A stretch of 64,000 nucleotides of DNA, from NCBI GenBank assembly GCA_033961575.1, contig CM066731.1, positions 63,016,001 to 63,080,000 of the forward strand, written 5' to 3'. Positions within the stretch are counted from its first letter, which is position 1. Every line of letters starts with the position of its first letter. A model generated the notes under the pieces. That model was not told the DNA's origin. It did no database searches and saw nothing but the letters and a program-made list of their open reading frames with translations. Source of the stretch: Aselliscus stoliczkanus. Its lineage: Eukaryota > Chordata > Mammalia > Chiroptera > Hipposideridae. The translations under genes and the position numbers were made by a program. Below, one piece after another: positions 1 through 20,989 of the stretch.

Positions 1-611
1 CTCCTCCCCAAGGCCAAAAGTAGAAAAATATAGCTCCCAAACCTTCACGATCTCATTCCTATCATAACCCAACCTAAACTTACCACCCTTTAGTGTGCCT
101 GAGAATAACCTGGGAAAGTTCTCAGGTGCAGACCTCTGGCTTTCGCCCAAAGAAATGGGTGGGGGACTGGGACTTCTCACGCACCCGAGATCTGCTGCAG
201 AGGGCAGACGGGTCACACCTGGAGAAGCTCGACTCTTCCTTCTATCGTCCATCCACCTGCCTGTGGGAACCTACCCGGTGCCCTTTTACCTACAATCTTC
301 CTCCCAGCTGTATGGAAACTCACTCTCCACAGCTCAGCCTTGGCTCCATTCCTGTAAGTAGTCTTCCTTCCTTTGCATTTTCATACTTTCTCTTTAAATT
401 TACCATATTTCACCGAAATTAGTTGTTCATCTTTTTCTCACCCACAAGATTTGGGGCTGTTGAATGAATAATGTCTGTTAAATGAAACAGTGGCACAGGG
501 CATATGTGACTATATAATACTCCCAGGTAGAGCTTCCTTCATGAGCTGAAGGAGAACACGCAGGTTCAAGACAAGAATTCCACCAGAATTCTCAACATCA
601 AGTGGGGGTTA

Positions 612-780
612 AAGGTTTGGGCTCTGATATTCTGCTGCCTTGGAACCATCCTCGATAGGTCTACTGTTTTGTGACCTTTCTACGGGCCTCAGTTCCTACC
701 AACCAACAGGGTTGCCCTGAGGATTAGGTGAAATGACAGAGGTCAAGTTCACAGCACAGGTGCAGGCACCAGGTAACCAC
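612..780 (+). mobile_element. MIR SINE fragment
   Basis: GTTTGGGCTCTGATATTCTG, TGTGACCTTTCTACGGGCCT and TGCCCTGAGGATTAGGTGAA follow MIR order. Confidence 0.6.
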
Positions 781-1429
781 TCAAGATACGGCGGCTCTGT
801 TTGCACAGGGCCAAAAAGTATCACCCAAATTGCTATCCTCAGAACAAAAGTGGAGGGACACAGGCATAATATACCTGGGGAAATGTTTGGCAGTGTCTGC
901 ATTGCTTGCGTATCTGGAAACGTTGCCCCAAAATTATTTTTTTGCACAATAGCTAACTTTGATGTCTCTCTATCCGAATACTGTCAATGAGATCCCACTA
1001 CCCTCAAAATTCATATCTTAGAGATCTTACAGCCTCCATACAGAAATCATTTAATTTAAATTAAAATGTGATTTAAATTAAAATTTAATTATTAAAAACT
1101 TCGTTTGTTTTTTTAAAGCAGTAGTCACCTTACTTTTAACATAATAAAATTCTGATCTACTTTATGTGGACAGCTATTCTGTTACTAGCATTCTCACTGT
1201 CAGGGGTAGAATTACTTATCTCAAGGGACATTTTCTTAATTTAGTCCATGTCTACTATGGACCTTGAGTGTAATCACAAAAGATTAACAGGACTGAAGCA
1301 AAGAAAAGGGATCTGGAGCTGAGGGCATTCTGGGCAGAGAACTGCTTATGCAAAGAGCCCCAGAAAGTGTCTGTGACAAGCCTGTGAGGCTAGCTTAGGC
1401 GCTTCCCAGCGGGTCCCTCCACCCCATAA

Positions 1430-1600
1430 CCTGACTGTGCTCACCGCCCTTTCCCACCGCACAGGAGCACCACAAACCCGAACCTGCCAGGGCATCTGCT
1501 GTTCACAACAGGTTTGTTTCTTATTCATCTCTGTACTCCGAGGGCCTAGTGCCATGTCTGGACAGAGCGAAAGCTACATAAATGTTTGCCAAATGATGTT
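1430..1600 (+). mobile_element. Possible L2 3' end
   Basis: CATCTCTGTACTCCGAGGGC, CTAGTGCCATGTCTGGACAG and CATAAATGTTTGCC follow the L2 3' end order. Confidence 0.5.
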
Positions 1601-2039
1601 CTTTAGCATAATAATTTGTGAGAGTGATATTTTGTTCTAGTATGTTGCCAAGAAAGGAACAGGCCAACAGAGCTTGCTCACTGGGGAGGCTCCCTGAGCA
1701 CGAATCTTCGAAAGCATAATTCCACAAATTTAAGAACAGACATTCCGATATCCCGATTGCATTATTCTCAGGCAACAGATTCCCAGTCATTTAATGTGAC
1801 AACTGCTTTATTTGTACTTCTTAAAAAGAGCTGTGTCTAGCATCACGTACATGCAATTCCTCGCTCGGCATGCCTCATAAACATCTTTGTTCCTCAAAGT
1901 TCTGGCCTATGCTCTCTATGGTACAGCACAAATCTTTCTGAGTCCCAGGGCCACATTCCCTGCTGTCTTTCTGGCCAATTCAACATTCAAGAAGTCAAAA
2001 ATCCAATCCAAACGCCTCTTCCTCTCTCATCCTGGTCTC

Positions 2040-2560
2040 TGGACCCTGACTGAATGAACAGGACCATCATCCATCCAATTGGCCAAGCTAGAAACTCAGG
2101 AATCAGTCCGGCTCTTCCTTTTCGGGTTCGCCACACTTATTCACCTGACCATCACTCAAACATTCGCTTTTCCACATCCCGCTGCCATTGCTTAGCTCAG
2201 CCCCTGGGGTTTTCCCAAGACTACTGCTTAGCTGATGAATACTTAACCAGTCTTCAGTTTTATTGTCCCTTATTCTTCCCAAACCCAATACATCACCTGT
2301 AACCACAGTGTTTTTTCTAAATCTGATCATGTAATTCCTCTGTTTAAAACTATCAACAGCTCTCCCTCATCTTTGGGATAATGGCCGATGCCCCCTTGTA
2401 GGTCAGTGAACCCCTGCTTACTCCTCCACCTCCACTCCACCTAGAACACTGCTTTCCAACCAGGCCAAACATTTTACAGTACCCCAAATACACGTGGGCC
2501 ACTGTCCTGAGTACCCTTCTCCCTTCTTCTAGAACACATCCACACACCCTTTGGTTCTCA
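2040..2560 (+). mobile_element. LINE L2 3' fragment
   Basis: AAATCTGATCATGTAATTCC, then TTAAAACTATCAACAGCTC and a long pyrimidine-rich stretch follow the order of the L2 3' region (TCATGTCACTCCCCTGCTTA type). Confidence 0.7.
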
Positions 2561-5003
2561 AGCTGGATGCCACCTGCAGATGCCTGCCCCCGGCCCCAGG
2601 CTAGGATTAAGCCCCTTCTACACCTAAGGGACCTAAGCTCAGGGCAACGTGCCAGCCATCTGACTGGTAACTGTTTTATCTGTCACAACCAGACGGAAAG
2701 GACTAGGTCCCAATCATAATTTTACATTTACATAGTATGTAATCAATGTTACAAAGAGTGATTAAAATCAATAGTTCACTGAGATAAGAACCAAACCTTA
2801 TAAAATGGACTGGAAACCGAGTGTCTTCTCTGAGAATTCAAGCCAGTGTTAACTCAACGTGTTACCTGATGACAGATAAGGGCTAAAGGTGCCACCCTTC
2901 CAAGGCATTTGTATCTTTGCAAGGTAACCTATCAGTCCATAGGTCAACTGATTCTCAGCTCACTGGGATGAGCAGGAGGGGGTGGGAATATGTGACCAGG
3001 GCTGAGAAACCTATCATCTGGTGCTCCTCCTTTCCACTCTTGAACCCTAAGCTCTATGGGATATCTCCTCAATATGTTTTCACTCAATAGGCTCCCCATA
3101 TGAATCTCAAATCCATCCCCTATTAGATGGAAGTAAATGCATGAAATCTTGATATGATAATTCAAAAAAGTTCTGACACTAATGTAAAAAATTAAACAGA
3201 CAGGTACTTTTAGACCAAGCAATTGAGATCAAAATTTGGTTGACTTGTTACAGTAAAAATTGTCCAATTTTTTACCTTATTTAAAAGCTTTTAAAAAACA
3301 AAATTATTTGTTAATCTGTGGCATAACTGATTGTTTTAAAAATGCTAGAAAATGAATTAATGCATTTTCCTCGGCTTGAGTAAGTTTTTTTTTGGCACAC
3401 AGGAGTATCCTAAAATTTAACTTCACAGATTTGTACTCTTTTGGAGGCAGTCTTGATTCCTTACACATTAATTAAATTTCTGATAAAGAAGCTTACTTTT
3501 GAATTGAGTGTATTACAACAAATAAATGTGGAACACCAACTAAGACAGAAGGGCAAAATTATTAAAAGCTTATTTGGTTAATTCTCAAGGGGCTGTTGTA
3601 CTAAAGCTGAATGACTTACATAAATACCTTCGGCATTTGTTGGATCCTGTTCCCAAACACAATGTTCATATTTCATCTATAATAAGAAAAGCATCTCAAA
3701 GATTTGCAAGGCACTAGTCTTGCAAGCGTCCAGCTTGGTGTCTTGAGTAAAGTGAGATTGGCAGAGTCAGCTTAATCCACAATGGAAAGTTGTGAGCAGG
3801 GTGCCTGGGCTGCTGGCAGCTGCTGCCCGGAGGAGGCTACTAGCTATGTCGGATGCACAAGGGGACTCTGCCACTTGCCCGAAAACAGACTTTCTCCAGG
3901 TCACAGCTAAAATCCATATGGAATACACGGGATGGAACGCGAATGTCATCACGCCTTTGGCTTTCCGGAAAACACAGTAGCGTGGTTTTCATTACAAACG
4001 CAGCTGTACTAAAAAGTAAGTGCTGCTTTCATGCTTTGTATTTACAGGATCAGGAAAATGTCATATTTCAGAGCTAAAGGAGATAGTCTGCGGAAGTCTG
4101 TCCTGTCTAAGCAAACTCAGAGTTCTACAGTTAAAACAAGGCCAACACGTGTCCCCAAAACTGAGCTCATCATCACCCTGGTTTGTTGTTTGTTTCCTCC
4201 TCCACTCATCGGGGCCAGTTTTCACCAAGTAGATCTCTACAGAACTGAGCGTAACCTCATACCCCATTCACACCATGTACAGCATCTTCCCCTACAACCT
4301 TTCTGTATAATCAAAGTGGGGAGCCGTGTCTACATGATTCAGGGGTTTAAAAAGTATGTTTTCAATGGCTCCAAAGTTTGGATAACTGTGTGATCCTCCC
4401 GCTACTATGGCCTAAGACTAATTTTTGCTAAACTGTATTGCTTGAACCTACCTGTTAATCATTAGAACGCTCACCCACCTCAACCCTGCACAGATTCTGA
4501 ATGGTCCTGGACTTGGAAGGGCTGGATGAAGAGTTTGTTTTTTTCTTTTTTAAAGAAAGATCTCACGACAAGATAGCCTCAGAATGTTTTATGAGGTTGC
4601 CATGACATGATACATTCCCATGTGATGTAACCTGTTAAACGCGGAGGGTGATCGAGATCAGAGGAGAGGAGCAGGCCCTGGGCCAGGAGTTTCTCTGTGT
4701 TCCCCACTTAGGCCACCTGGGGAGCACTGTACACCAGCTTTCCCCCTCACTGGAGGCAGGACAGGGCTGATGCCAGGGTTCTCTTTCTGGTTTCAACTGC
4801 CCGTTCCACACACCCACACAGCATTCTCAGTAGCTTCTCAGCCCACCAAGCCATCCTGGGCCATCTGACACAGAGAAACATGCCTTTCTTTAAACGGCCT
4901 GGGGAGGAATGTGAGGCCATCGGAGCAGCTTCCTCACTCTCACCCATGGGAAATGGGCGTTCTTTGGTAAAGAGGGGAAGTGTGGATTTGAATCGTTTAT
5001 GTT

Positions 5004-5134
5004 GGGCCGTCTGAGTGGTTCAGTGGTTAAGAGCTGGCTTGGGATGCCAGCGGCCCCGGTTCGGTTCCCACATATGAGGGCCAGTGACATTGCCCTCTAA
5101 AAAAAAAATAATAATAAAATAAAATAAAATAAAA
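5004..5134 (+). mobile_element. tRNA-derived SINE, short form
   Basis: Head GGGCCGTCTGAGTGGTTCAG, a B-box-like CGGTTCGGTTCCC, then ACATATGAGGGCCAGTGACA and an A-rich tail. Plus orientation. The flanks share only a weak duplication (CGTTTA). Confidence 0.85.
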
Positions 5135-5584
5135 CGTTTACATGCAATGCAATAACTGTAATACACAGAAAGGATAATGGCGACCTACACTAATACATCT
5201 CAACAGTCTGATGATAAAATCTGTAGTTTCCTCCTATACTGTCTTGTATACAATAGCATCCTGGCATAGCTTGATATAACACATATGCCATTTCCTTACT
5301 CATTTTCTTTTCAGTTTTGAATAGAATTGCCTGTTGATTATATACTAATTTTGCCCAGATCTGAGACTGGGTGAGTCCTGACACACACACACACGTCTGC
5401 ACAGTGGTCAAGCCTGGGGATTCACTCCTTTCCTCTCGCTTATCCCTCCTTCTGCTTCCCATGTCTGCCTGGCCTCCCTACATCTTTATCTATCCCAGTC
5501 TTGCTTCTTCACTTCCTATCAGCTTTCACTTGTGGGTACTTGTAGGAGCGTTGCACTTTCTAAAACATTAATTGCATATAGTCA

Positions 5585-5730
5585 TGTACAGTTTACAAAG
5601 CACTGTGGCACCCACTCTCTCATGCAACTCTTAAAACAACCCTCCCGTGAAGAAAGAAGCAAGTATCAGTCCTCATTCCTGGTAACTTTTCGGTATCTCA
5701 GAGCCTGAGTGTTTTAACCAGGCCTCTGGA
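5585..5730 (-). mobile_element. MIR SINE fragment
   Basis: TTACAAAGCACTGTGGCACC and TTAAAACAACCCTCCCGTGA follow reversed MIR. Confidence 0.5.
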
Positions 5731-8700
5731 ATTAGTCTGTAGAAGAGCTGGTGATAACAGATAGGAAAGAGTGACAGGGGCAAAGGTACCTACGGAAGGC
5801 ATAGCCAAAGAAAATAATACTCTCCTTAGCTGTCAATTCCCACATGGCAGGTGACTTGCCCCCAAATTCTTTACCTATTTAACAGCCTCTTCATTAAAAT
5901 GACTTACAAGGCATTATAAGAACTTCACCTTCCTGCCAAAATTACCCTAATAAAATAACAAAATTAACAGAAGCCCTAGCAGGAGAAACAAAAAATTTAC
6001 GGAAAAGGTAAGCTAAATTGTTTTCAAGGACATGATATGACCACTAACAGCTCAGAAAAGACATAAAGACAGCATACAAACTATAATTTTAATTTGCAAA
6101 AGAGAAAGAGAATCCTTTCTTCCAACAGAATTTAAGAATTTCAGATTCCTGTCCCTTTACAACAACTCGGCGTTTTCCTAAAATTGGTAGTAGTAAGTTT
6201 AATTTGGACCCATAATGTGCACTGACTCATGGTTGACTTTGGGTTTTAATTACTAATAACTCAAGTGAGAATCAAGTCAAGTAATTGAATATCACTATTT
6301 GAACTTAAAAAAATGACTCCCAAAAATGGCAGGACAAGAAAAACTTTCCAGAGGAAAAATTAGCCAGCTGAGCATTCAGGAAACTTAGAGTTTTTAAAAG
6401 GACCATAAGCTCTTATGTTCCAACTTACCACATACGTTGGTGATGTCAAAGATGTTGGATGACTAATGCTATTATAGCTATGTCAGGTGACTTCTGGGAG
6501 TCTCCATATCTGCTTACAGGAAATGCTCACATGGACCACTAGACCAGCTCATACCTATGAAGATGGTGACAACGATTTGGCTTAAACTGAAGCTCTTACT
6601 TCCTGGCCATGCCTTAGTTATGACACTTTAATGATGTTGACTTCATCAGAGAAGAAGAGTACCTACAACACACACTTTTGCATTTTCTTCACTTCCTTTA
6701 CTCCTACCAGACTACAGCGTGATGAAGATGAGAGCTATGTTTCCTTCCTTAGAAAACGTGGTTCACAGGTGTCCAGCAAAATGGAATCAGAAGTGCTGGC
6801 AGCATTCACACCCCAAGTAGTGAGAATGCAACTCACTCATTCATCAGATATTTACTAGAAGCCTTATGGAAGCGCGCTGATCTAAGCTGGCTGCTGGGTC
6901 TGGCTTTCCACTCTAGTGGGAGAGAGAGAGGTTCAACAAATATACTGAAATGACAATTTAGACTACTAAGGAGATGCATTTAGCCTGCGGCGGATAGTCA
7001 TGGGCTGCAAGGGGGTAGGGTTAGGGAAACTTTCAGTGAGGAGGAGACTTCGTGCCTAATCTGTGGACGGAGCAGCCTGAGGGGCTGGCCGTGGTGCCAG
7101 GCCAGGGCGCCAGGCAGACGGAAGGGATGAGCAAAGATGGTCCTCGGAAAAGCTGTCATGGTTGAGTCATTCGGGCCATGGAGGGAAGGGGGAGAGTGGT
7201 ATTGAATGATAATGTATCTTTTTTACAGATAAGTATGGGAAATACATTTTTCCTGTCAGATTTTTAAAAAATGATGTCATTTTTATATCTAAGTCGAAAG
7301 CTGACAAACATGGAATCCAATCTCTAGTTCCGGAAACAGATGCAGCAAGCTCAGTGGCACACCTGACCCCTGGAGCTGGGGGCCCTGCACATCTATCTGT
7401 GTCCATCCCCCTGTGCAGCTATATTTGTGACAAGTACCGGAGGGCAGGGCTGGGGACAAGCACAGGGCTCCCTCCTGACATTACCTGCCTAGGTGCTACC
7501 GTCACTACCTGACGTGGCACTAACAGTTGGGGAGATGATGGGAAGAGCACAGCCCCGCACAACTGTCCCATTACTGACACATCACAATAGTGCTAGGAGC
7601 ACCCAGCCAAGCGTCCTAGGAGCTTCAGTGAGACTGGCCATTCAGTGATGAGTGGTAACTATTCCACTCCACTCGCCTCCCACTTTCACTTTCTCCTAAT
7701 CTGTTCAAACCAAGGAGTACAAGCAAAGCCCTGTGCTTCTCGGTAGCTTGACGCCAGCTGTCTCCCATCCTGTCACCACACCTCTTCCGTCCTCTAGCAC
7801 AGAAGTATTTCCTGGGAGGCTCAGATCCCACAAAGCTCTTCTTTTGTCTACACCCTTTTCTGAAGTATCTATTCATTCCCACAAAGAGAGGTTCTCTAAG
7901 GGCCACTTACTTGCTACCTCAACCAAAAGAATTCAATTCTTAAAATTTTTCCTTCAAATATTCTTCTCAAGGAACAATAATTTGATAATTTGAAGTCTCT
8001 CCGCAGGAAATACTGGAAATAAGGGTCAATGGGGTAAAAAGAAGACCGAATGAGAAATGTAATTGAAACAACAGGGAGAGTGGGGTGATCTGGGGCAGGG
8101 CATTGAAACAGGACGGGCTTGAAATGTCTGGACTTGCTCTCCTCTCACTTGAACATTTCTTAAAAAATTGATTGAGATACTTTTGTCAATTCCAGGTGAG
8201 AAGTTTTACCTTGACTGAGACAAACGGGGAACAAACCATTTTGTTAAATTTTCTAAACACAGCACTTTGGGGATCAGAACAGAAACCTAAAGAAAACTTA
8301 CATATAGTAGCTGGCAAATTATTAGCACCCCTTACAGTTTTAACTCTTTTAAGTGCTAACCTGCTGGTACACTATCAGTGTGTACTAATTATGTATCGGC
8401 TGCATTATTTCTATTCTCTACTGATGTTATGTCATCCCCATATTCCCTGGTCTAGAAGAATTAAACGGGCCCATGAGAAGCCTTCAGAAAAAAGCGCCCT
8501 GTGTGTTTACTAGGAAGACACATCACATCCTCTTCAGAGAAGCAAAGGAAAGGTCCACAGATCCACGATGGTCTTCCGAATGTTTGGGCCTAAGATGGTG
8601 GTTCTGTCTCCCGATTTCCGTCAATGGATGTTACTGGAGGACACAATTATCGTCCCTCTAGAGCTAACCTGAGACTTCACTTCCAGATAAAACAGGGTGA

Positions 8701-9131
8701 TGGTAGGAAAGCAGACCTATTTCTCCAGGACTTCAGAAACAAGCAAAAAGCTCTACAGCATGAGGAATAACAGCGATAGAAGAATGATGAACACTATCTG
8801 GGTGGCAAACACTAATAACTAATAATTGATCGTCTTCCTTTGCTGACTGTGGTGAACAATTGGTTTCAACAGTGGTAGCTGCAGGAGTCTCATTGGCTAG
8901 TTCTTATCCTGCCATTACCAGGGTAGGGGGAGAGGGAGAGTGTCACTTTATGGTCTTAAATGTCCCAGAGTTTTAAAAACAAAACCATTCATAACGCCAA
9001 CTATAAGAGGGGCCAGAGAGGGCTGAGCAGATGCGCAGGCATTATAAAGAGCTGGAGCGATGACACTAACACAGTGAGAAAACCTCCTCCCTGGCAGCAA
9101 TCTCCAAAACCTCCACGGAATCTTTTCTTCT

Positions 9132-9135
9132 CTTT

Positions 9136-9166
<31 letters not shown>
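9132..9166. repeat. Poly(T) then poly(A) run
   Basis: About 24 T followed by about 11 A, a perfect simple inverted structure. No attached SINE body was recognised. Confidence 0.85.
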
Positions 9167-9364
9167 GTTTTTAAAAGGATGTAGTAGAACTCTAAACTCA
9201 GAACTACTATAAAGGGAATATGCCAGTCCTTCAACTACCCTCTACAAAAACACGTTGCAAAACTCTACATCGGAAGTAGTCCTTAAAACAAGGGAAAGGG
9301 CTAAAACAGTGACAGTAAGAAAGATACAAAAGGTTAATTGAGTGTTTTTATTTTTTTGCCTATT

Positions 9365-9675
9365 GTGTCATCCAAAGAGCACTTTTCTTTTTTTTAACTG
9401 TGGTAAGAACACTTAACACAAGAGCCACCCTACTAACAAAACTTTAGGCTTACAATAGCATATTGTTAACTACGGGGAAACGCTGTCCGGCAGATCTTAG
9501 AACTTGTTCACCTTGCTTCACTGAAACTTGACACCTGTTGAACGGCACCTTCCCATATCCCCCTCCCCGCAGCCCTTGGCAACCGCCATTTTACTCTCCC
9601 TTCCTAGGAGTTTGACCCTTTTCAATATCTCACATAAATGGAATCACGCAACACGTATTTTAGTTAGCATAATGA
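9365..9675. mobile_element. LINE L1 (old L1M) 3' region fragment
   Basis: GTGGTAAGAACACTTAACAC, ATATTGTTAACTACGGGGAA, CAGCCCTTGGCAACCGCCAT and TTAGTTAGCATAATGA follow a well-known old L1 3' UTR order. Confidence 0.75.
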
Positions 9676-10094
9676 ACTGAGCGTATTTTAAAATAGCTAA
9701 GCGGAGTCTTTAGGAAGTCTCTTGGCTAAAAGAATAACATCGTAGGCTAAAGATTTCTTGATTACAGATTGTATAACATGGTATCCCCAAACTACGTAAT
9801 ACCACCCCCAAAAGACTTTCAGCAGAGATAACATGGCTGGACTTGGGTAAGGGTTTTGTGGTACTAGGAGAATAAGAGATCACCTCTGCATATCACTAGC
9901 AGTTCCCTTTGGTTTTGTACGTTCCTTCTATTTAAACTCATCCTGAAAGTCAGTAACTACAGCAGGCATAAGAACGCCATTTGCACAGGTTTATTTTCTA
10001 CCTGCCAAGACTCAGCTGTCTCCAGTATTATCACTCGGTTGCAAGGTGGAAGTAAAACTGAAGGATCTAGGAGTGCATTTAAAATTAGAGGTCT

Positions 10095-10212
10095 GGGCCG
10101 GCCGAGTGGCACGGTGGTTAAGAGCTGCCTTGGGACACCAGCGGCCCTGGTTTGGGTCCCACATATGAGGGCCAGTGACATGGCCCTCAAAAAAAAGAAA
10201 GAAAGAAAAAAA
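10095..10212 (+). mobile_element. tRNA-derived SINE, short form, with clear target-site duplication
   Basis: Starts GGGCCGGCCGAGTGGCAC, has a B-box-like region and the ACATATGAGGGCCAGTGACA segment, and ends in an A-rich tail. AAAATTAGAGG at 10081-10091 recurs at 10209-10219, the duplication expected of LINE-driven insertion. Confidence 0.92.
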
Positions 10213-11903
10213 TTAGAGGCCAACGCCAAACAGCAGGTATATGACTAACTTTAAAGGTAGCTGAGGGCCATGGAAGCCAGCAAGATCAGATGTGCAAGTA
10301 TCCTACCTACAAAGCAAACTGAAAAGCAGGTAGATGTCTCGTTTGCTGATCAGAGAAAACTATGATCTAAAATAAAAGATGCTTGGCAGAGAAGTCAGGA
10401 GAGGCCCTTCATGAAAGTTTGTGTTGATTCACAAGAAATATTAACTAAAGTAGGAGTAGTTTGGAATAAAATGGAAAGATGCTGAACACTTTTAATACAA
10501 CATATATTTACAAATAATGCAAAAAAAGAGAGACTTCTTCCATTTACCAATTAGTGTTTTAGACACTCAGAAATAAATAATAAATAAAATAGGGGCATAA
10601 AAACAGAAACTTTGTAAGTCTAGAAGTCTGGATATCTGGAAGTCAAACCATACAAAACTGCCATTTTCGAGGACAACAAGAAGTTCAAATACCAGAAATT
10701 TCATACGGTTCAACCAAAAAACAGGAGGGGGGAGGCTCATTAATTCAATGCTAAGAATTCAAACTGGAAGACATGTCAATATTCTATGGTTTCAAAGGAG
10801 GTTACTTCCACGGGAGAATATTACTGAAGCAGAAAAAGGAGTTTGAATATTGTTTGCTAAACGCCTGCCTTGAGTCACACAAAACTGGGGCCTGTCAGTA
10901 CCCATTTAAATAGGCCTAAAAATAACAATTTCCATTTATAGCCATCCCTTTCTTTGTTGTCTAACATGACATCCATCCCTAATCAAATTCTATTCCCAAT
11001 AGATTTCTCCATCCCTCTGGCTAGTGCCCTGAGCCCAGCTATTAATGGTAAAACTCGAAGCACACAGTCCTCCATGCCCACACACACCCTGCTTCTGTAT
11101 CTATTACTCACCCGCCTTCACCGCCTCACTCCAGTCCTTCTCCACTGCTCTACTTTCTTCCCACCTTGGCACACCGACAGCCCCATCTGTCCATGTCAGG
11201 TCGCCCCCACCCCTTTCCTTTTAACACACCAGTGATCTGATCTTTCTTGCACAGAACGAGGATGGATCCCTGTGAGCCTGTTTCTCTGCCTTTCCCAGGC
11301 CCATGAGCTCTGCTGTTTGCAAGAATACATGCTAAATGCTGTCATGTGACTTTCCATCTCTGCCATGTCTAGATCTTGGTGACTTTCTCAAAACCAATTT
11401 CACCTACACAGCATCAATAAACAGAATTTGCATTTTTACAAATTAGGATAATTTTATAGGGGGAGCTGTAAACACCTCCAACTTAGAGGGACTCATCTAT
11501 AGTAGATATGTTCCAGGAAGATGGATAGTTTTGCTGTGGTACACAATGTGCACTGTCTCTGTGGCAGTATTTCAGGGGTACTTTTAAAATACATGTAACT
11601 TTCTGGACTCGGGACATGAACACGGGGTCTGTGTGAACTCCATCTTGTTACATGTATTTAGGGAAATAATTTGTAACAGGAATGGGACCTGAATGTGCCT
11701 TCAACGTTTTTTGATGACGGCCACTTTCAGAACAGGGCAGGTACATTTCTGACTCATTCTATGGGGCTCAATCGCTTGCCACCTTTGATTCCAGCTGTGG
11801 TAGCACCTACTTGGTGATGTCACCAACAGACCGACAAACGTGATATTTGATACTGTGCTGTTCTGAACAACCCGGCAGAACCACCCACCCTGCGTTGACA
11901 TAC

Positions 11904-19542
<7,639 letters not shown>

Positions 19543-20989
19543 TCATCGAAAGTTGATAAATATCCCCCAGATAGAAGTACGCCTGCATGGAAATCTGTGG
19601 CAGCCTAGACAGAGTTGTGCAGGGTGTTCTTTTACACCTACCCATTTCAAAGCACATGTGTTTGCATTTGTTTAATAAAGACACCGAGACAGGAGAGCAA
19701 TGCAGTTTGAAAAAGCACACAATCAACGGGTGAGGTTTTTTTAATTTTATTTTATAATAATGAAGAGGCTTTTTCAGTCTGTCTTTGTAGGGGCGTAGGA
19801 CATTTCCTTGTACATCAGAGCCCACTCCCCTTAACGCCTCATTTGTTCTCCCAACCTTAGAAATTCTTTAGCCTGGAACTGTGTACCCAACAGGCAGACG
19901 GTTTGGTCTGTGTATATTGTGTAAGTGTCTGGAATGTACACCTGGTACCTCTCCACTGGTAGCCACAGCTTCAGAAAGTAAACAGACGCTTTCAAGGAGA
20001 TATATGGTAAGTAAAACACTGCTCTACACTTACAAAGAGTCTGTGACCTACAAAACCGGGGACAGGTGTCAGTTGATCTCCTTTCCAGCTACAACACCGC
20101 TTTGTTGAATTCACGTTAGACAACTCTCTTAAACTTTTCAAACCTTGGTTTCCCCATCTTCCACAAGAGAGTGGCAAGAGTCGCCCCCACCCCCCTTTTT
20201 TTCTCCGTTTGATAATAACGGAGTAAATTGTGTGTGCAGGGCAAAGCCAGGAATTAGAGATTTGGTAATAGGCAAGTTAAATCCGCCAGTGTGGTCTCTG
20301 GTGAAAGCAGACATTGGTCTTCACCTCATCCTCAAAGCGCCCTCAGGAGACACTTCTCTGTGGTTCTTCGCCAGGGGTCTTCAGTTGCCCTTCCAAGGAC
20401 ACACTTTGCAGAGTATACATGGTATTCCTTAGGCTAAGAGAGGCTTTTGGATGGCTGAGCAAGCACCACAGGCTGCCAAAGGTTCTCTCACTAGATATTT
20501 GATAATCAGATAAAAATATAAGGACAGGTGTCAGGGAACGCAGTGGGCAAAAGCAGACTAAACTGCACAGAAAAGGAACTGAAATTGACCTTGACTGCCT
20601 CCATCTCAGCACTGGAGCGGGCCTTTCCTGCTTATCTGGCTGAAATGCTGAAAGAAAAAAAAAATCTCAGTTTACATAGAAGCAAATCACCGAAGAGAAT
20701 TAGAAACCCTCATCCATGGCGCTGCCTACAGAGCTGCCAGGAATAGTGCTTACCCTGGTGGCCTGAAATAATTACCATCTTGCTCAGCATCTCGTCCTAG
20801 ACCAGGGCTTGATTTAGGCCACTGGGAAAACGAGGGCCCCAGACTTTGCAGCTGAACCGTGAGTGCATTTCTCTGTTGTGGGGTACACCACGATCAGCAG
20901 CTAGCATAGGCAGACATGTTTCCATCTATTTGGGGGTTCTGTTTCACAGGAGGAACAGTGGTTGCCCAAGCCAATATTTCTTTCTTTCT

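Larger units (their letters stand above)
1..11903 (-). other. JPH1: JPH1 intron 2 (partial; runs off the left edge)
   Basis: Non-coding by all signs. No junctophilin exon 3 sequence is present in any frame. It contains MIR and L2 pieces near 0.6, 1.5, 2.0-2.6 and 5.6 kb, an L1 3' fragment at 9.4-9.7 kb, two tRNA-derived SINEs (5.0 and 10.1 kb) and a poly(T)/poly(A) run at 9132-9166. Stretches 2.6-5.0 kb, 5.8-9.1 kb and 10.2-11.9 kb show nothing I can classify, apart from a moderately CpG-containing block near 3.77-4.0 kb. Confidence 0.85.

Noticed and set aside
5013..5070. tRNA-like A and B boxes
   Set aside because: Part of a SINE with an A tail; it lacks a foldable anticodon arm of a functional tRNA gene.
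1..11903. Search for JPH1 exon 3
   Set aside because: No frame shows the Ala-rich helical continuation after VEIANSR, so the exon lies outside the window.
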